Below, piece by piece: positions 8,783 to 17,636 of a DNA stretch of 64,000 nt (within the stretch, counting starts at the first letter, position 1; every line of letters starts with the position of its first letter). This stretch comes from Methanosarcina sp. MTP4 (GTDB taxonomy: Archaea > Halobacteriota > Methanosarcinia > Methanosarcinales > Methanosarcinaceae), in contig NZ_CP009505.1 in the NCBI RefSeq assembly GCF_000970045.1, forward strand, positions 1,860,001-1,924,000, in the 5' to 3' direction. The position numbers were made by a program, and so were the translations under genes. The notes beneath the pieces are model-generated. The model saw nothing but the letters and a program-made list of their open reading frames with translations. It was not told where the DNA came from and made no database searches.

Positions 8783-9211
8783 GGGGAAAGCCCCCACCCC
8801 CTAAGGGTGAATAACATTAATGATTCATTGGTGCACATTTTTTAGCACAAAACCTGTTTCTTTTTTTACCTGCAAAGGGTTTCTAAATGTGCAGATTTAG
8901 AAACTTTTAAGGTTTTTAGGTGAGGTAGCAATAAAAACGGCCAGGCAAAACATTTTTTAAAAGGTATAGTCAGCAAAATAACCGGGTACAGGGTTTCCCA
9001 TAGGTCAGACTCTACGCCTTCTTCTCTGGGGCCCTGGAACACTTCCGCGAGGTCTTGCGGCCTAGCCGAAGGTAAAAGTAATCCTTTTAATCCCGAGCGT
9101 ATACAGGTATGTAACCGGCTGGCGATGTTTCAATTATACAGATATCTGAAGACATAACTTTAAGAAAAGTAAAAATTAGTGAACTACTGATTCTCACGTT
9201 ATGCTTTTAAC
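8783..9211. other. Intergenic with a GC-rich segment
   Basis: Mostly AT-rich. A GC-rich stretch at about 8985-9085 stands out. On the minus strand it can be read without stops as a short peptide and contains CTATGGGAAACCCTG, loosely like the CCCTATGGAACGTGGGG found just after tnpB at 22.64 kb. It may be a relic of an IS200/IS605 right end, but the match is weak and I do not call it as such. Confidence 0.3.
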
Positions 9212-9941
9212 CTACACTTCATCCAGGTATCTCTGCAGCTTATCTGCAAGTTTTCCAATATGAATACCATCAACAAATGCATGATGAACCTGGACTGAAA
9301 ACGGCATCATAAGTTTGCCTTCTCTTTCATGATATTTACCCCAATCAAATATGGGCTGCGCTTTTTCCCGATTTCCAAAATCCGTGTGCGAAATATGCGT
9401 AAATGTTATCCACGGCAGGGCAGAGAATTGATATACATCATTTTCTACAGGTCCTGTAAAGTGTTCTTTTTGATTTTCTGCCGTTACGACTGCCAATTGT
9501 ACAAACTTCTCAATCGTATCCTGCATGGGAACATTTACTACCTTAAATAATTCTGTTTCTTTATCCAGATATGTAAATGATTTATCAATGGATTCATATA
9601 ACACAACTTCACCATCAAGAAAACGATACCGAAATTCCTCGATTTCATTTGCGCATTTCGTAACAGCAAATATAAACGCCATCGTAAATGGCCAATTATT
9701 TTCGGCTCTTCGTCATTCTCGATGGATTAGGTGATTTTCACTTCAAGCCCATGTTGTTTTTTGTGATGGCTTCCCACACAAGACAACGAAGAGCCTTATT
9801 TTCTTTAACGTGCTTTTTAAAATTTGTCACATCAAGTTCAAAACTCACACAATATTGAGGCTGCACAGCGCTCCTGTATATTTGACAATACTCTTTTCTT
9901 TTCCATGTTTCAAAATCTGTTATCTGGTATCTGTTTCCCAT
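9212..9941 (-). pseudogene. Chloramphenicol acetyltransferase gene disrupted by a MITE
   Basis: Type A CAT-like gene in two pieces. The N-terminal piece (9941 to 9738) reads YQITDFETWKRKEY and DVTNFKKHVKEN before leaving homology. The C-terminal piece (9682 to 9212) has EIEEFRYRFLDGEVVLYE and the active-site motif HHAFVDGIH. A 92-bp element (9704-9795) with 8-bp duplicated flanks lies between them. Removing the element and one duplicate (100 bp) joins the pieces in frame as KENNWPFTMAFIFAVTK and gives a 209-residue protein, normal for the family. GAAGGTG precedes the ATG at 9941. The family acetylates chloramphenicol or other acceptors; this copy should be inactive. Confidence 0.9.
9704..9795. 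mobile_element. 92-bp MITE with 10-bp TIRs and 8-bp TSD
   Basis: The element begins GGCTCTTCGT and ends ACGAAGAGCC, a perfect 10-bp terminal inverted repeat. It is flanked on both sides by TTATTTTC (9696-9703 and 9796-9803), an exact 8-bp target duplication. The interior is too short to code. GGCTCTTCG-type ends with an 8-bp duplication fit the ISL3 family, so it is probably a non-autonomous derivative moved in trans. No autonomous partner is present in the window. Confidence 0.9.
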
Positions 9942-10591
9942 AGTTTACACCTTCGTTCAACACAATCTACATTACGATATATTTCCTTTTTAGTTTCACG
10001 ACCTATTTTCGCTATAGATCTCATACATTACCGTTTCCTTAAGCCGTTTTCCTGACTCTTACCGCTCCACCTCGTGCCATGTCCCTTTGAGATACAAATA
10101 TTCAGATGTTAAAAGCTTGGGGAAAACAGGCCGCTTCCTTGATTCTTACTTGCTAGGGGTTTAACATACATATGCGTCCAGAATTTCCAGCAAAATGGAC
10201 GTTTGCATTTCCATGTAATCATATTCGGTATAAACTGGCTCCTCCTAATTTAGGCTTTAAAAAAATATGGGTCAGCTATGGTAGTGGTCCTATAGTGGAT
10301 ATATATGCTCTCCGACAGGATCGGGGGGCTGGACCTGGGCTCGTGAATCTCCTAGGACGCAGGCGGGAAGGCTCCTTCAGTATATCTATCTGATTATCTA
10401 GAAAAGAGCATGAGCCCCAAACCTGGCCTGACTTACTGGATATATAACATTCAGTTCAGGACAGCTTCCCAGAATATCAAACAATCTCCTGAAATGTACG
10501 AATTGCGAGGATATGGGCTCGGTTTGGTGTGGTTTCCAAATTAGAAAATAGAATAGACTGGCATTTGAGCTATTTATGCAGGAGTGAAAAA
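9942..10591. other. Intergenic, no clear gene
   Basis: No supported gene. A 73-codon frame at 10172-10393 lacks a ribosome binding site. Its last third is unusually GC-rich for this AT-rich block (around 10310-10385) and could be a decayed mobile-element end or RNA, but no defined structure was recognised. GGAGTG at 10581-10586 is the ribosome binding site of the small frame at 10592. Confidence 0.4.
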
Positions 10592-10780
10592 ATGTTTAAA
10601 GATTTGGGTTTATTTTGTAAATCTGGGGGCTGCTCTATAGGATATTTGAAAGAGGAAAATGTTATCCTGACCTGTTAGAGCTGTAAGGAAATTGCTCATA
10701 GAATCAGGGAAACAATTCAGAAACTTGAGGTTACAAGTAGAACCATTTATTTTATACTTCAGCATCTTCAGTCATATTGA
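10592..10780 (+). CDS. Small zinc-ribbon-like frame with in-frame TAG
   Basis: ATG 10592 follows a good GGAGTGA site. The frame reads 28 codons (FCKSGGCSIGYLKEENVILTC), meets TAG at 10676-10678, and continues 33 more codons to TGA (SCKEIAHRIRETIQKLE and on). The cysteines around the amber codon form a C-x2-C pair whose first x is the TAG, after an earlier C-x4-C pair, so a four-Cys zinc ribbon would exist only if the amber codon is read or was once sense. This could be a pseudogene, a 28-residue peptide, or a pyrrolysine read-through product. The 3' end overlaps the convergent gene by 29 nt. Confidence 0.35.
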
Positions 10781-11747
10781 TGAAATTTGTTATTTCTGTA
10801 CTGTTTATTTCATCCCTACAAAAAGGATTAGGATAAAAGAAACAGTCACTACTGTGGTCAAGTATTAAAATTGCACTTACATCATCCATTTTATCTAAAA
10901 CAAATATTCCCTCCTCATTTATATATGAGTTATTTGATGAATTTGGAATCAAGGAATATTTACTCAAAAAGGATCCCCATCCTTTACTTATTGCCTTCTG
11001 GATTTTTATCCATGAATCACGAGTCTGCACATCAGTGTTAACTTTTTCCCAATCTTCGAGTTTCGATCTTTCGTAAGCCTCTTCTGGAATACCCATAGTG
11101 TTTGAACCAAAACAGCATATATTCCCATATAATATTTTTCGAATATCCTCGTCGTTAATTCCCCATTCATGAATCTCGATGGCAATAATAAATGGATTTT
11201 TTGTGAGTTCGCTGGGAAAATCTTTTACTTTATTTTTGCCATCTATTTGTTTGTTTTCTAAAAGTTTCTTTGATCCAGGGACAGGAACTTCAATCCATTT
11301 ATCAGTCAAATCTGAAGAAAGGAAGATAGATAAAAAGTCTTCAAATTCGGTTCTATTTTTGAGGCTAGTTACTTCTATGCATATCGTAGAATCATTGTCT
11401 ATGCAAATTATGTCTGGAGATTTGTATGTCTCACCTTTCTTTTTCTTAAAACGTGGATCTTTTTCAGATAATAATTCAACGTCATACTTATTATTCAGTA
11501 ATATTTTTGCAACTTTTAGCTCAGAAACTGTTGACTTAAATGTTTCATTGGTATCTACACTATCGAATTTTGAGTTAAGTCCTCTACATCCAAGCTGATT
11601 AAGGTCGCAAATTAAAGTTTCGACTTCTAAAAGTTCCTCATCTCTATCTTTGTTTTCTTCAAAAATTTTAATTTTAACGTCAGAACTTTTGAGCAAACAA
11701 GATAGTTTGGGACATTTCACATCCATATCATTAACTGTTGCAAACAC
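10752..11747 (-). CDS. Putative PD-(D/E)XK-like nuclease-fold protein
   Basis: 331-residue cytoplasmic protein of unknown function. The central region carries a restriction-endonuclease-like pattern: ELKVAKILLNNKYDVELLSE (helix with conserved Glu), then SPDIICIDNDSTICIEVTSL, which fits PD...(x)n...E-x-T/K with Thr in the place usually held by Lys. The missing Lys makes catalytic activity uncertain. The rest has no recognised domain. The listed start is GTG 11747 without a strong ribosome site; ATG 11726 is an alternative. It is AT-rich and sits in a block with GIY-YIG and HEPN-like genes, suggesting a mobile or defence-related role, which is inference. Confidence 0.6.
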   Translation of the reverse strand: MFATVNDMDVKCPKLSCLLKSSDVKIKIFEENKDRDEELLEVETLICDLNQLGCRGLNSKFDSVDTNETFKSTVSELKVAKILLNNKYDVELLSEKDPRFKKKKGETYKSPDIICIDNDSTICIEVTSLKNRTEFEDFLSIFLSSDLTDKWIEVPVPGSKKLLENKQIDGKNKVKDFPSELTKNPFIIAIEIHEWGINDEDIRKILYGNICCFGSNTMGIPEEAYERSKLEDWEKVNTDVQTRDSWIKIQKAISKGWGSFLSKYSLIPNSSNNSYINEEGIFVLDKMDDVSAILILDHSSDCFFYPNPFCRDEINSTEITNFINMTEDAEV

Positions 11748-11994
11748 GATGACGCCTTCGATAAATAATTCTATTTTTCCTTCTATTCTTTCTTATAAAT
11801 TATTTTCATCTATTATTAAAGATTCATACACAGGTTTTAAAGTAAAACCTGTGTGTTTTCTTTGTTTCCTGCTAACAATGTGTTTTTCTAGTCTTATCCT
11901 CATTTCTCCATAAACATAGTTTTTGAGTTCTTATTTAAAATTGACCCTGAATCTTAAATAAAATTATTAATATGTTGTAGTCAATTTGGTTTAT

Positions 11995-12732
11995 ATGGAA
12001 TGTCTTAATTTACTAGAAAAAGAAATAGAGTCGATAACAGAAGAAAGAAGAGAAATCTCAGAAGATATCCTTAGTATCTCTAGAAGTATCAGCGATAGTT
12101 TGTCCACATCTTTGCAAAATCATTGTGACAAAATGTTCGACATATGGATACAGGAATTAAATAATAATGGTCTATGTAAACATGAGAGCGAACTTTTCTT
12201 ACATAAAATACCTTATACGTCAGCATCAGGCTATAAAATCTATCCTCTTTTTAAGCAGCCAGGAATTTACCTTTGGGGTCGTGATGACATACCCCGATAT
12301 ATAGGCAAAACAGAAAAATCATTTGAAAAGAGATTATTTAACAGATATATACCTCGAAAAAATGGTACAACATATAAAAGTCCAACTCAATGTGGCATCT
12401 CTGAAATTTTAAGAGATTATTATTCTAAACCAAAATTAGGCGGCTTTAAAAAAAAGTTAGAAAGTTACGATAAGAACGATAAGAAAATGATTAAGGAACG
12501 GATCGAAAAAGACCTGAAAATAACAATACGATCATATGAACGCCTATATGGAGCATTAGATTTCTCACAATTCGAAAAAGAAAGTATCTGGTTTGCAATA
12601 CTTCCTTTTGAAGACACAAATAAAAAATTTATAGATATATTTGAAACCCTATTTATACACTCGGCTCAGAAATATAACAAGAAAAATGGGTATGATGAAC
12701 TGCTAAACAAAGGAAAAATAGACAGTGAATAA
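11995..12732 (+). CDS. GIY-YIG domain protein
   Basis: 245-residue protein. An N-terminal helical, coiled-coil-like region of about 55 residues (EKEIESITEERREISEDILS) precedes a GIY-YIG nuclease core near residues 95-125: PGIYLWGRDDIPRYIGKTEK then SFEKRLFNRY, giving GIY, YIG and the conserved Arg. The distal Glu (FIDIFETLFIHSAQKYNKKNGY) fits the family's metal-binding residue. GIY-YIG proteins cut DNA in repair, homing or restriction. ATG 11995 is chosen over an upstream TTG. It is divergent from the PD-(D/E)XK-like gene, with about 250 nt between them. Confidence 0.75.
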   Translation: MECLNLLEKEIESITEERREISEDILSISRSISDSLSTSLQNHCDKMFDIWIQELNNNGLCKHESELFLHKIPYTSASGYKIYPLFKQPGIYLWGRDDIPRYIGKTEKSFEKRLFNRYIPRKNGTTYKSPTQCGISEILRDYYSKPKLGGFKKKLESYDKNDKKMIKERIEKDLKITIRSYERLYGALDFSQFEKESIWFAILPFEDTNKKFIDIFETLFIHSAQKYNKKNGYDELLNKGKIDSE

Positions 12733-13367
12733 GGGTAAATCTTTTAGTGTTTCTTTCAAATAAATGAAAGATGGTAGCTGAATGTTTTAATTATAATTCC
12801 ACAATCTAGTATTTCAACCTACATTCGGCAGCAACAACATTTAAACATATGAATATTTTAGATCGCATTATTATTGATACAAATCTAAAAATCACTATCA
12901 ATATAACTAAATATTTAAAGTATTTTGGAATATTCCTCTTCCACTATGAACCTAAATTTTAGAGGATATTGTCAACAGAGCAAAGGAATTTACACTAAAT
13001 AAATTCACAAACTATAGTAATAATCGATAGCGGTAAAAAATAAAATGAATTTTTATGTTTACCTGCCGAAAGCAGGTTTCAACAACTAAGTTTGGATAAT
13101 TTAAGTATTTTTAAGGCGTTAGGGCAATGTTAGCAACAGGGAAAACAACTCAGGTAAAGACTTTGGATTCCCTTTCCACTAGATACTGTATGAACTAGAT
13201 TAAATTTAAACAAAATCGAAAAAGAAATAATTATGGACTTAAATACACCTAAATGGTGTAGAAATGAAAGTTAGAGCTTTAGTCTCCTGTATCCTGTTGA
13301 AACATTGACAGCATGCATTGTTGACTTTTCCTAGACTCTTATTGATTGGTTTTAAAGGGTGATGTGC
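12733..13367. other. Intergenic, AT-rich
   Basis: No gene found in 635 nt. A short hairpin, CCTGC-CGAAA-GCAGG, lies at about 13063-13077, and a CTTTCA/TGAAAG hairpin at about 12755 just after the GIY-YIG stop could act in termination. The 3' end contains AAAGGGTGAT, the ribosome binding site of the next gene. Confidence 0.4.
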
Positions 13368-14012
13368 GTGAAAGAATTTATTTTAGAGTCCCTTAATAGT
13401 ATTATTGATATGGATAATTTTATGGATAATTTTAGTCATTGCTCTTATGATAATGTTGAAACAAATTTTGAAATATCACCAACAGATTTTCTTACATTTG
13501 CTGAGAAAGATTTGACAGCTAAGTACGATCACCACTTAGTAAATTCATTATCTAATTCTAAAAGAGCTATTGATGCTCAATTGGATTCCTTATTAATTGG
13601 ATTTGGCTTATCTGAAAGATCGAAAAAATGGAGATTCCCCCAAAAAATTGATTTCTTAAATAAAGTAGGGGTAATTTCACCTAGAATTTTGACTAAAATC
13701 AACAAGAAAAGAAATCTTTTAGAACATGAGTACAAGAATCCAAGCGAAGAAGAAGTTGAAGATGCTTTAGATGTAGCCATACTTTTCATAAATTACACAA
13801 ACAAATATCTGTTTCAGGCAATTTCTGATTTTGGTTTCAGTTATGGGGATGGCGAAGGAAGGTATTTAAATATATTAGAACTAGATTGTATTAATTCGAA
13901 GCTAATCTTTTCATGCCCTTCTCTTGGAGCAGAGGTAGAAATAAAAGCTGACGAAAAAGACTATGATGAATACCTGAGATTTTACCTTGATTTGTATAAT
14001 TTTATAAAGTAA
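13368..14012 (+). CDS. HEPN-like domain protein
   Basis: 214-residue, mostly helical protein. The motif KKRNLLEHEYKNPSEEEVED contains R-N-L-L-E-H, matching the R-x4-6-H signature of HEPN domains, many of which are RNases in toxin, abortive-infection and CRISPR-associated proteins. The helices before (RAIDAQLDSLLIGFGL) and after (ALDVAILFINYTNKYLF) fit the HEPN bundle. The C-terminal 60 residues look beta-rich. No nucleotidyltransferase antitoxin (MNT) gene is adjacent. GTG 13368 has GGTGAT 4 nt upstream; ATG 13362 and GTG 13359 are in frame but would overlap that site. Confidence 0.65.
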   Translation: MKEFILESLNSIIDMDNFMDNFSHCSYDNVETNFEISPTDFLTFAEKDLTAKYDHHLVNSLSNSKRAIDAQLDSLLIGFGLSERSKKWRFPQKIDFLNKVGVISPRILTKINKKRNLLEHEYKNPSEEEVEDALDVAILFINYTNKYLFQAISDFGFSYGDGEGRYLNILELDCINSKLIFSCPSLGAEVEIKADEKDYDEYLRFYLDLYNFIK

Positions 14013-14137
14013 AGACTGAAAATACAACAAAGGTAGACAAGGTATATAAGATTCCTCATAATCCTTAAATGAAATTCCTATAAACTCTAGAATCATTTAA
14101 TTGTAAAAAATAGCTTATTTTATACAGTTTATGTTTG

Positions 14138-14272
14138 CTTCAGGGTCACGATTCATTAACCTCTATGCGTCATTATCAGGATCTTGTCTTTTCAGATGAT
14201 GAATTAAGGAAGATAAAAAAAGCAATTAATAGCATGGGGCTTTTCTTTATAATGAACCTCCCCCAAAAGTAA
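14138..14272 (+). pseudogene. Tyrosine recombinase C-terminal relic
   Basis: An open stretch too short for most gene finders reads LQGHDSLTSMRHYQDLVFSD, then DELRKIKKAINSMG, and stops at TAA 14270. This fits the end of archaeal XerD/phage-type integrases: LxGH with the catalytic His, then S-x-x-x-Y with the nucleophile (here SMRHY). Nothing upstream in the frame matches the rest of the enzyme. It marks a lost integrated element near the right edge of the AT-rich block. Confidence 0.6.
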
Positions 14273-14307
14273 TGCGGTTAAATCAAGTTTTGGAATTAGC
14301 TAATTCG

Positions 14308-14748
14308 TTAATTATACAGTTTCCCATCCTGCAGTGTTTCCGGGAAGAAAATAGCTTGCATTAAGTTTCCAAAAAGTCGACATGAATCATTCATACCAGC
14401 ATGTTGCTTGCCATTCTTAAAAATGGTATCATTGCTGGCTCCTATTTCTATCTTTGAACCATCTCTAAGATTAAATGTGCATGTCGTATCAGCAGGTCCG
14501 CCATTGGCTTCTCCAAATCGAAAACTTAATACTTTTACAACATTGACCGCTTGCTCAATATCTTCATCATCAGTGAGAGTAATGGTTTTGTTTCCCTGCA
14601 TAAGTTGTACAGATGCGATATTATCTCTTCCCATTTCGTGAACAAGAGGGATACCATGTGCAAGATAAAAATATCCCAGTAAAATAATAGTTGTAATAAT
14701 AGTTGAAGTAACAATTGGCGTGATAAACTTTGTAATCTTTTTGATCAT
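14308..14748 (-). CDS. Single-pass membrane protein, unknown
   Basis: 146 residues. The N terminus is basic with one strong hydrophobic helix (about residues 11-31, PIVTSTIITTIILLGYFYLA), so the remaining 115 residues are probably outside the cell. That domain is beta-rich (ASVQLMQGNKTITLTDDEDI, TTCTFNLRDGSKIEIGASND) and holds two cysteines that could form a disulfide. It resembles small Gram-positive lipoprotein-type domains (DUF5301-like), but I am not certain. It stands alone. Confidence 0.65.
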   Translation of the reverse strand: MIKKITKFITPIVTSTIITTIILLGYFYLAHGIPLVHEMGRDNIASVQLMQGNKTITLTDDEDIEQAVNVVKVLSFRFGEANGGPADTTCTFNLRDGSKIEIGASNDTIFKNGKQHAGMNDSCRLFGNLMQAIFFPETLQDGKLYN

Positions 14749-14938
14749 TCTATTTTACTCCATCACATTTTACAAAGAATTTACTTTATTTTTCTCGTTA
14801 TTGGGCCTTTCCCTCCGGGAAGCTCTTTCAAATATCCTTTGTGGATCCAGAGAAAATTATTTTGGCTCGCAAGACCCGGATACATTATGCGCAAACCCCT
14901 CGTATAATTGATATACCTTTGAGACAATTCATACTGGT

Positions 14939-15436
14939 ATGATAGGCAGTAAATCCGAGGACTCAAATTCATCTTCACATTCATCCGAACATTCCAGGCA
15001 GGCCGCAGTGGGGGAAAATAAGGCATTAAACGTGACTCCGAATTACGAAACCGCAGCTTTTTCCAAACCCGCCCTTGACCAGTTTGACGGCGTATTTCCC
15101 GACCTGAACAGGCGGCTTTCCCAGGACAGGGATTTAGGGCTTTCCCCTTCCGGTCAGCCCAGACTCAGCTCCGAGACCAGACCAAGGCTTTTTTCAGGCC
15201 AGGGCTTCGGGCTCGGGACAGGCATGCCCATGGAAGCAAAACCTGAAGGGCTTGATTTTCCAGCCGGGAAAAGGCTTGAAATTAAACCCGACATCCCGGG
15301 AAGAACACTTTCCGGAGAGAAAGTCGTGTCCTTTTCCATTGGCGCTGATCTTCCACAGGGACCGGTTGAGAGCAGGCTGATGAGTCTCAGCAGCACCGGA
15401 GAGAAGCTGAAGAATGCTGAAAAGAACAGGAAATAA
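14939..15436 (+). CDS. Low-complexity hypothetical protein
   Basis: 165 residues, rich in Ser, Gly, Pro, Arg and Lys, with no predicted membrane helix or recognisable domain; probably disordered. GC content and codon use return to the host norm here, unlike the AT-rich genes before it. That, plus the lack of a conserved motif, makes this a moderate call. No clear ribosome binding site precedes ATG 14939. Confidence 0.5.
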   Translation: MIGSKSEDSNSSSHSSEHSRQAAVGENKALNVTPNYETAAFSKPALDQFDGVFPDLNRRLSQDRDLGLSPSGQPRLSSETRPRLFSGQGFGLGTGMPMEAKPEGLDFPAGKRLEIKPDIPGRTLSGEKVVSFSIGADLPQGPVESRLMSLSSTGEKLKNAEKNRK

Positions 15437-15720
15437 TCAGAAAGTAATCAGAAATAAAAAAGAATAAGGAAGTAATCAGGAAGTTCTCAGAAGTAAAAAG
15501 GAAGGAATCAGGGAAGCTTTCCTTTCTGATATGGGGCAGGGGGGCTGCTCTTTTTTCATTTTATTAGGCGGCTTGAAGCTGGCTTGATTTCAAAAAATCA
15601 GTGCCGGTTCAGCAAGGCTAATGTTATTTTTGAGGGGGGTTGGGAAAAACGGCGACTCTCACTATATATAATAAAAGAGTCAAAAAAGTATGTGGAAACT
15701 TTAGGGTTTAATGCTGAGGG

Positions 15721-15885
15721 TTATTCTCCAAATAAAAATTTCCGCCAGATAAATGGAAGAATAAACACAAAAACGGCCAGACCAAGCAGTAGGAAAAATA
15801 CCACTCCTATGCCCAAGAAATTTAGCAATATATCCCATACTCCCTCTCCCACAACTTCCATAATATTTTCAAACACAATTTCCAA
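15721..15885 (-). CDS. Small membrane protein
   Basis: A peptide of about 54 residues with one long hydrophobic helix (FLGIGVVFFLLLGLAVFVF) ending in IWRKFLFGE. TTG 15885 follows GAGGG on the minus strand; an internal ATG (MEVVGEGVWD) is an alternative, and the frame is open further upstream to 15930. The basic C terminus suggests N-out/C-in topology. Function unknown, stand-alone. Confidence 0.4.
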   Translation of the reverse strand: MEIVFENIMEVVGEGVWDILLNFLGIGVVFFLLLGLAVFVFILPFIWRKFLFGE

Positions 15886-16127
15886 TGCACCCTCTTTTAT
15901 ATAATCTTTTTGATGCCATATAATTGTCAATAGAGATCATTATTATTTTTTAACTATTATGCAGGAGCTGTGTTTTCTAAAAGGTCCTTGTTGCGCACAG
16001 TGAATAAACCGTTTCTTTCTGACAGTTTGATGGTTTGGCCATAAAAGGCATATATCCCTTTGTTCAACTACAAATATGAAATATTTGGGGCATGTTGTGA
16101 AGTTGTTCTCCAGAAGAGGGGATGCAA

Positions 16128-16538
16128 ATGCGAGATCTTAAGAAAATACTCATCCTTGTAGCAATGGTGCCCCTGGCTGCAATCGTGGGTTATTACGTAT
16201 TGATATTTCTGCTCGGCGGGCCGGCTTTGCCCCACTTTTTTGAGGTTGTAAACCATGATTCCGGCAGCCATGAAGTAACTGTCGAAATACTGGATTCGAA
16301 TAACAGATCCGTACTCAAAGAGACATACACCCCTGGCCCAAATGAAAAGGTCTCGGAAGAAAAGCCGTTTTCCCTCCGAAACTCCATTGAGATGAAAGAA
16401 TATACGTTCAGGATTACGCTGGATAACGGAACCGTAGAGGAAGAAGTACACGTAAGCCTGCACCGTTGGAGCACGGTTTTTATACATGTATATCAAGACA
16501 GCGAGTCCCCTATACTGATAGACATGATTACGGTTTGA
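16128..16538 (+). CDS. Membrane-anchored beta-domain protein
   Basis: 136 residues. A basic N terminus and one hydrophobic helix (ILILVAMVPLAAIVGYYVLIF) are followed by a domain of about 100 residues of beta-sandwich character: HEVTVEILDSNNRSVLKETY and YTFRITLDNGTVEEEVHV. This fits the Ig-like/DUF4352-type extracytoplasmic domains common in Methanosarcina surface proteins. GAGGGG sits 6 nt before ATG 16128, which is preferred over ATG 16122. Function unknown. Confidence 0.7.
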   Translation: MRDLKKILILVAMVPLAAIVGYYVLIFLLGGPALPHFFEVVNHDSGSHEVTVEILDSNNRSVLKETYTPGPNEKVSEEKPFSLRNSIEMKEYTFRITLDNGTVEEEVHVSLHRWSTVFIHVYQDSESPILIDMITV

Positions 16539-16763
16539 GAGTCCACGTCGAGAAAGAGAAATATAAGAGGACGATTGGAGGACTATCCTGAAATTCATAT
16601 TCGATTTTCCAGGGTTTCATTCCTCTTTTTGAATATATTTCAGGTTATCGTTATGCCTTTAGAATTCCTTAATGGTAAAATATCAGATAAATCACCCGGA
16701 TATCATCACCTTTTTCACCATTGTCTTCTTATCGATATCCAGGGAACTTTTGTGGGGTAAGTT

Positions 16764-17615
16764 ATGCACGATGACAGGGCCTTGAACAATGACCAGCTTG
16801 TGGACGACGGCCAGGTTCTAAACGACGACCAGGATGCATACGGCCACGAAATCTACGACTGCTTTAGAGGAAAATGCGCATCTGAGCTTGTAGAATGCGA
16901 ATACGGGCACTTATGCGTATCCGAAAGCCCGGAGGTTTATCTTTCCGAATATGAAGACTGGCCTTCATACCAGCAAAAAGCCATGGGCTACGTACGAGGG
17001 CGGGTTCTGGACATAGGTTGCGGAGCCGGAAGGCATGCCCTGTATCTTCAGGAAAAAGGGTTCGATGTCCTTGGTATAGATACTTCTCCCCTGGCGGTTG
17101 AAGTCTGTAAACTGAGGGGCCTTAAAAAAGTAAAAGTGATGTCCATAAGCGAGGTCTGTTCCGTGATTGATTCCAAAGTAGATTCCGGACCCGGAAAATT
17201 CGGGACCATTCTCATGCTGGGAAATAACTTCGGGCTTTTCGGGAGCTTCGAAAGGGCAAAGCTGCTGCTTGAAAAGTTCCATGAAATTACGGAGGATAAC
17301 GCGAGGATCATTGCCGAGAGCACCGATCCGTATAATTCGATTGATCCTTCTTACCTGCAATACCTGGAGTCCAACAAAAAGAGGGGGAGGATGCCCGGGC
17401 AGTTGAGACTTCGGGTTAGGTACGGTGGCTACGTGACTCCGTGGTTTGATTATTTGTATGTGTCAAAGGGCGAAATGAAAGAGATATTGAAGGGGAGCGG
17501 GTGGAGGGTTAGAAAGTTCATTGATTCGGGGGATTCGGTGTATGTGGCAGTTATTGAGAAAGAGGGAGGAGAGGAGAAGGGGTTTTTAGGCAGGGTTGTC
17601 GGGTTGATAAAATAA
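16764..17615 (+). CDS. Class I SAM-dependent methyltransferase
   Basis: 283 residues. The SAM-binding core is clear from about residue 75: RGRVLDIGCGAGRHALYLQE (motif I, DxGxGxG) and DVLGIDTSPLAVEVCKLRGL (acidic residue for the ribose, motif II). GTILMLGNNFGLFG is the motif IV region. The N-terminal 70 residues contain four Asp-rich short stretches and YLSEYEDWPSYQQKAMGY. The substrate is unknown. GGGG before the ATG is a weak ribosome binding site. A small Cys-rich gene follows by 21 nt and may be co-transcribed. Confidence 0.85.
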   Translation: MHDDRALNNDQLVDDGQVLNDDQDAYGHEIYDCFRGKCASELVECEYGHLCVSESPEVYLSEYEDWPSYQQKAMGYVRGRVLDIGCGAGRHALYLQEKGFDVLGIDTSPLAVEVCKLRGLKKVKVMSISEVCSVIDSKVDSGPGKFGTILMLGNNFGLFGSFERAKLLLEKFHEITEDNARIIAESTDPYNSIDPSYLQYLESNKKRGRMPGQLRLRVRYGGYVTPWFDYLYVSKGEMKEILKGSGWRVRKFIDSGDSVYVAVIEKEGGEEKGFLGRVVGLIK

Positions 17616-17636
17616 GATGGTTAAGGGGTGTTTTCA

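Noticed and set aside
10172-10393. 73-codon open frame
   Set aside because: No ribosome site; composition changes abruptly inside it, which suggests decayed or non-coding DNA rather than a gene.
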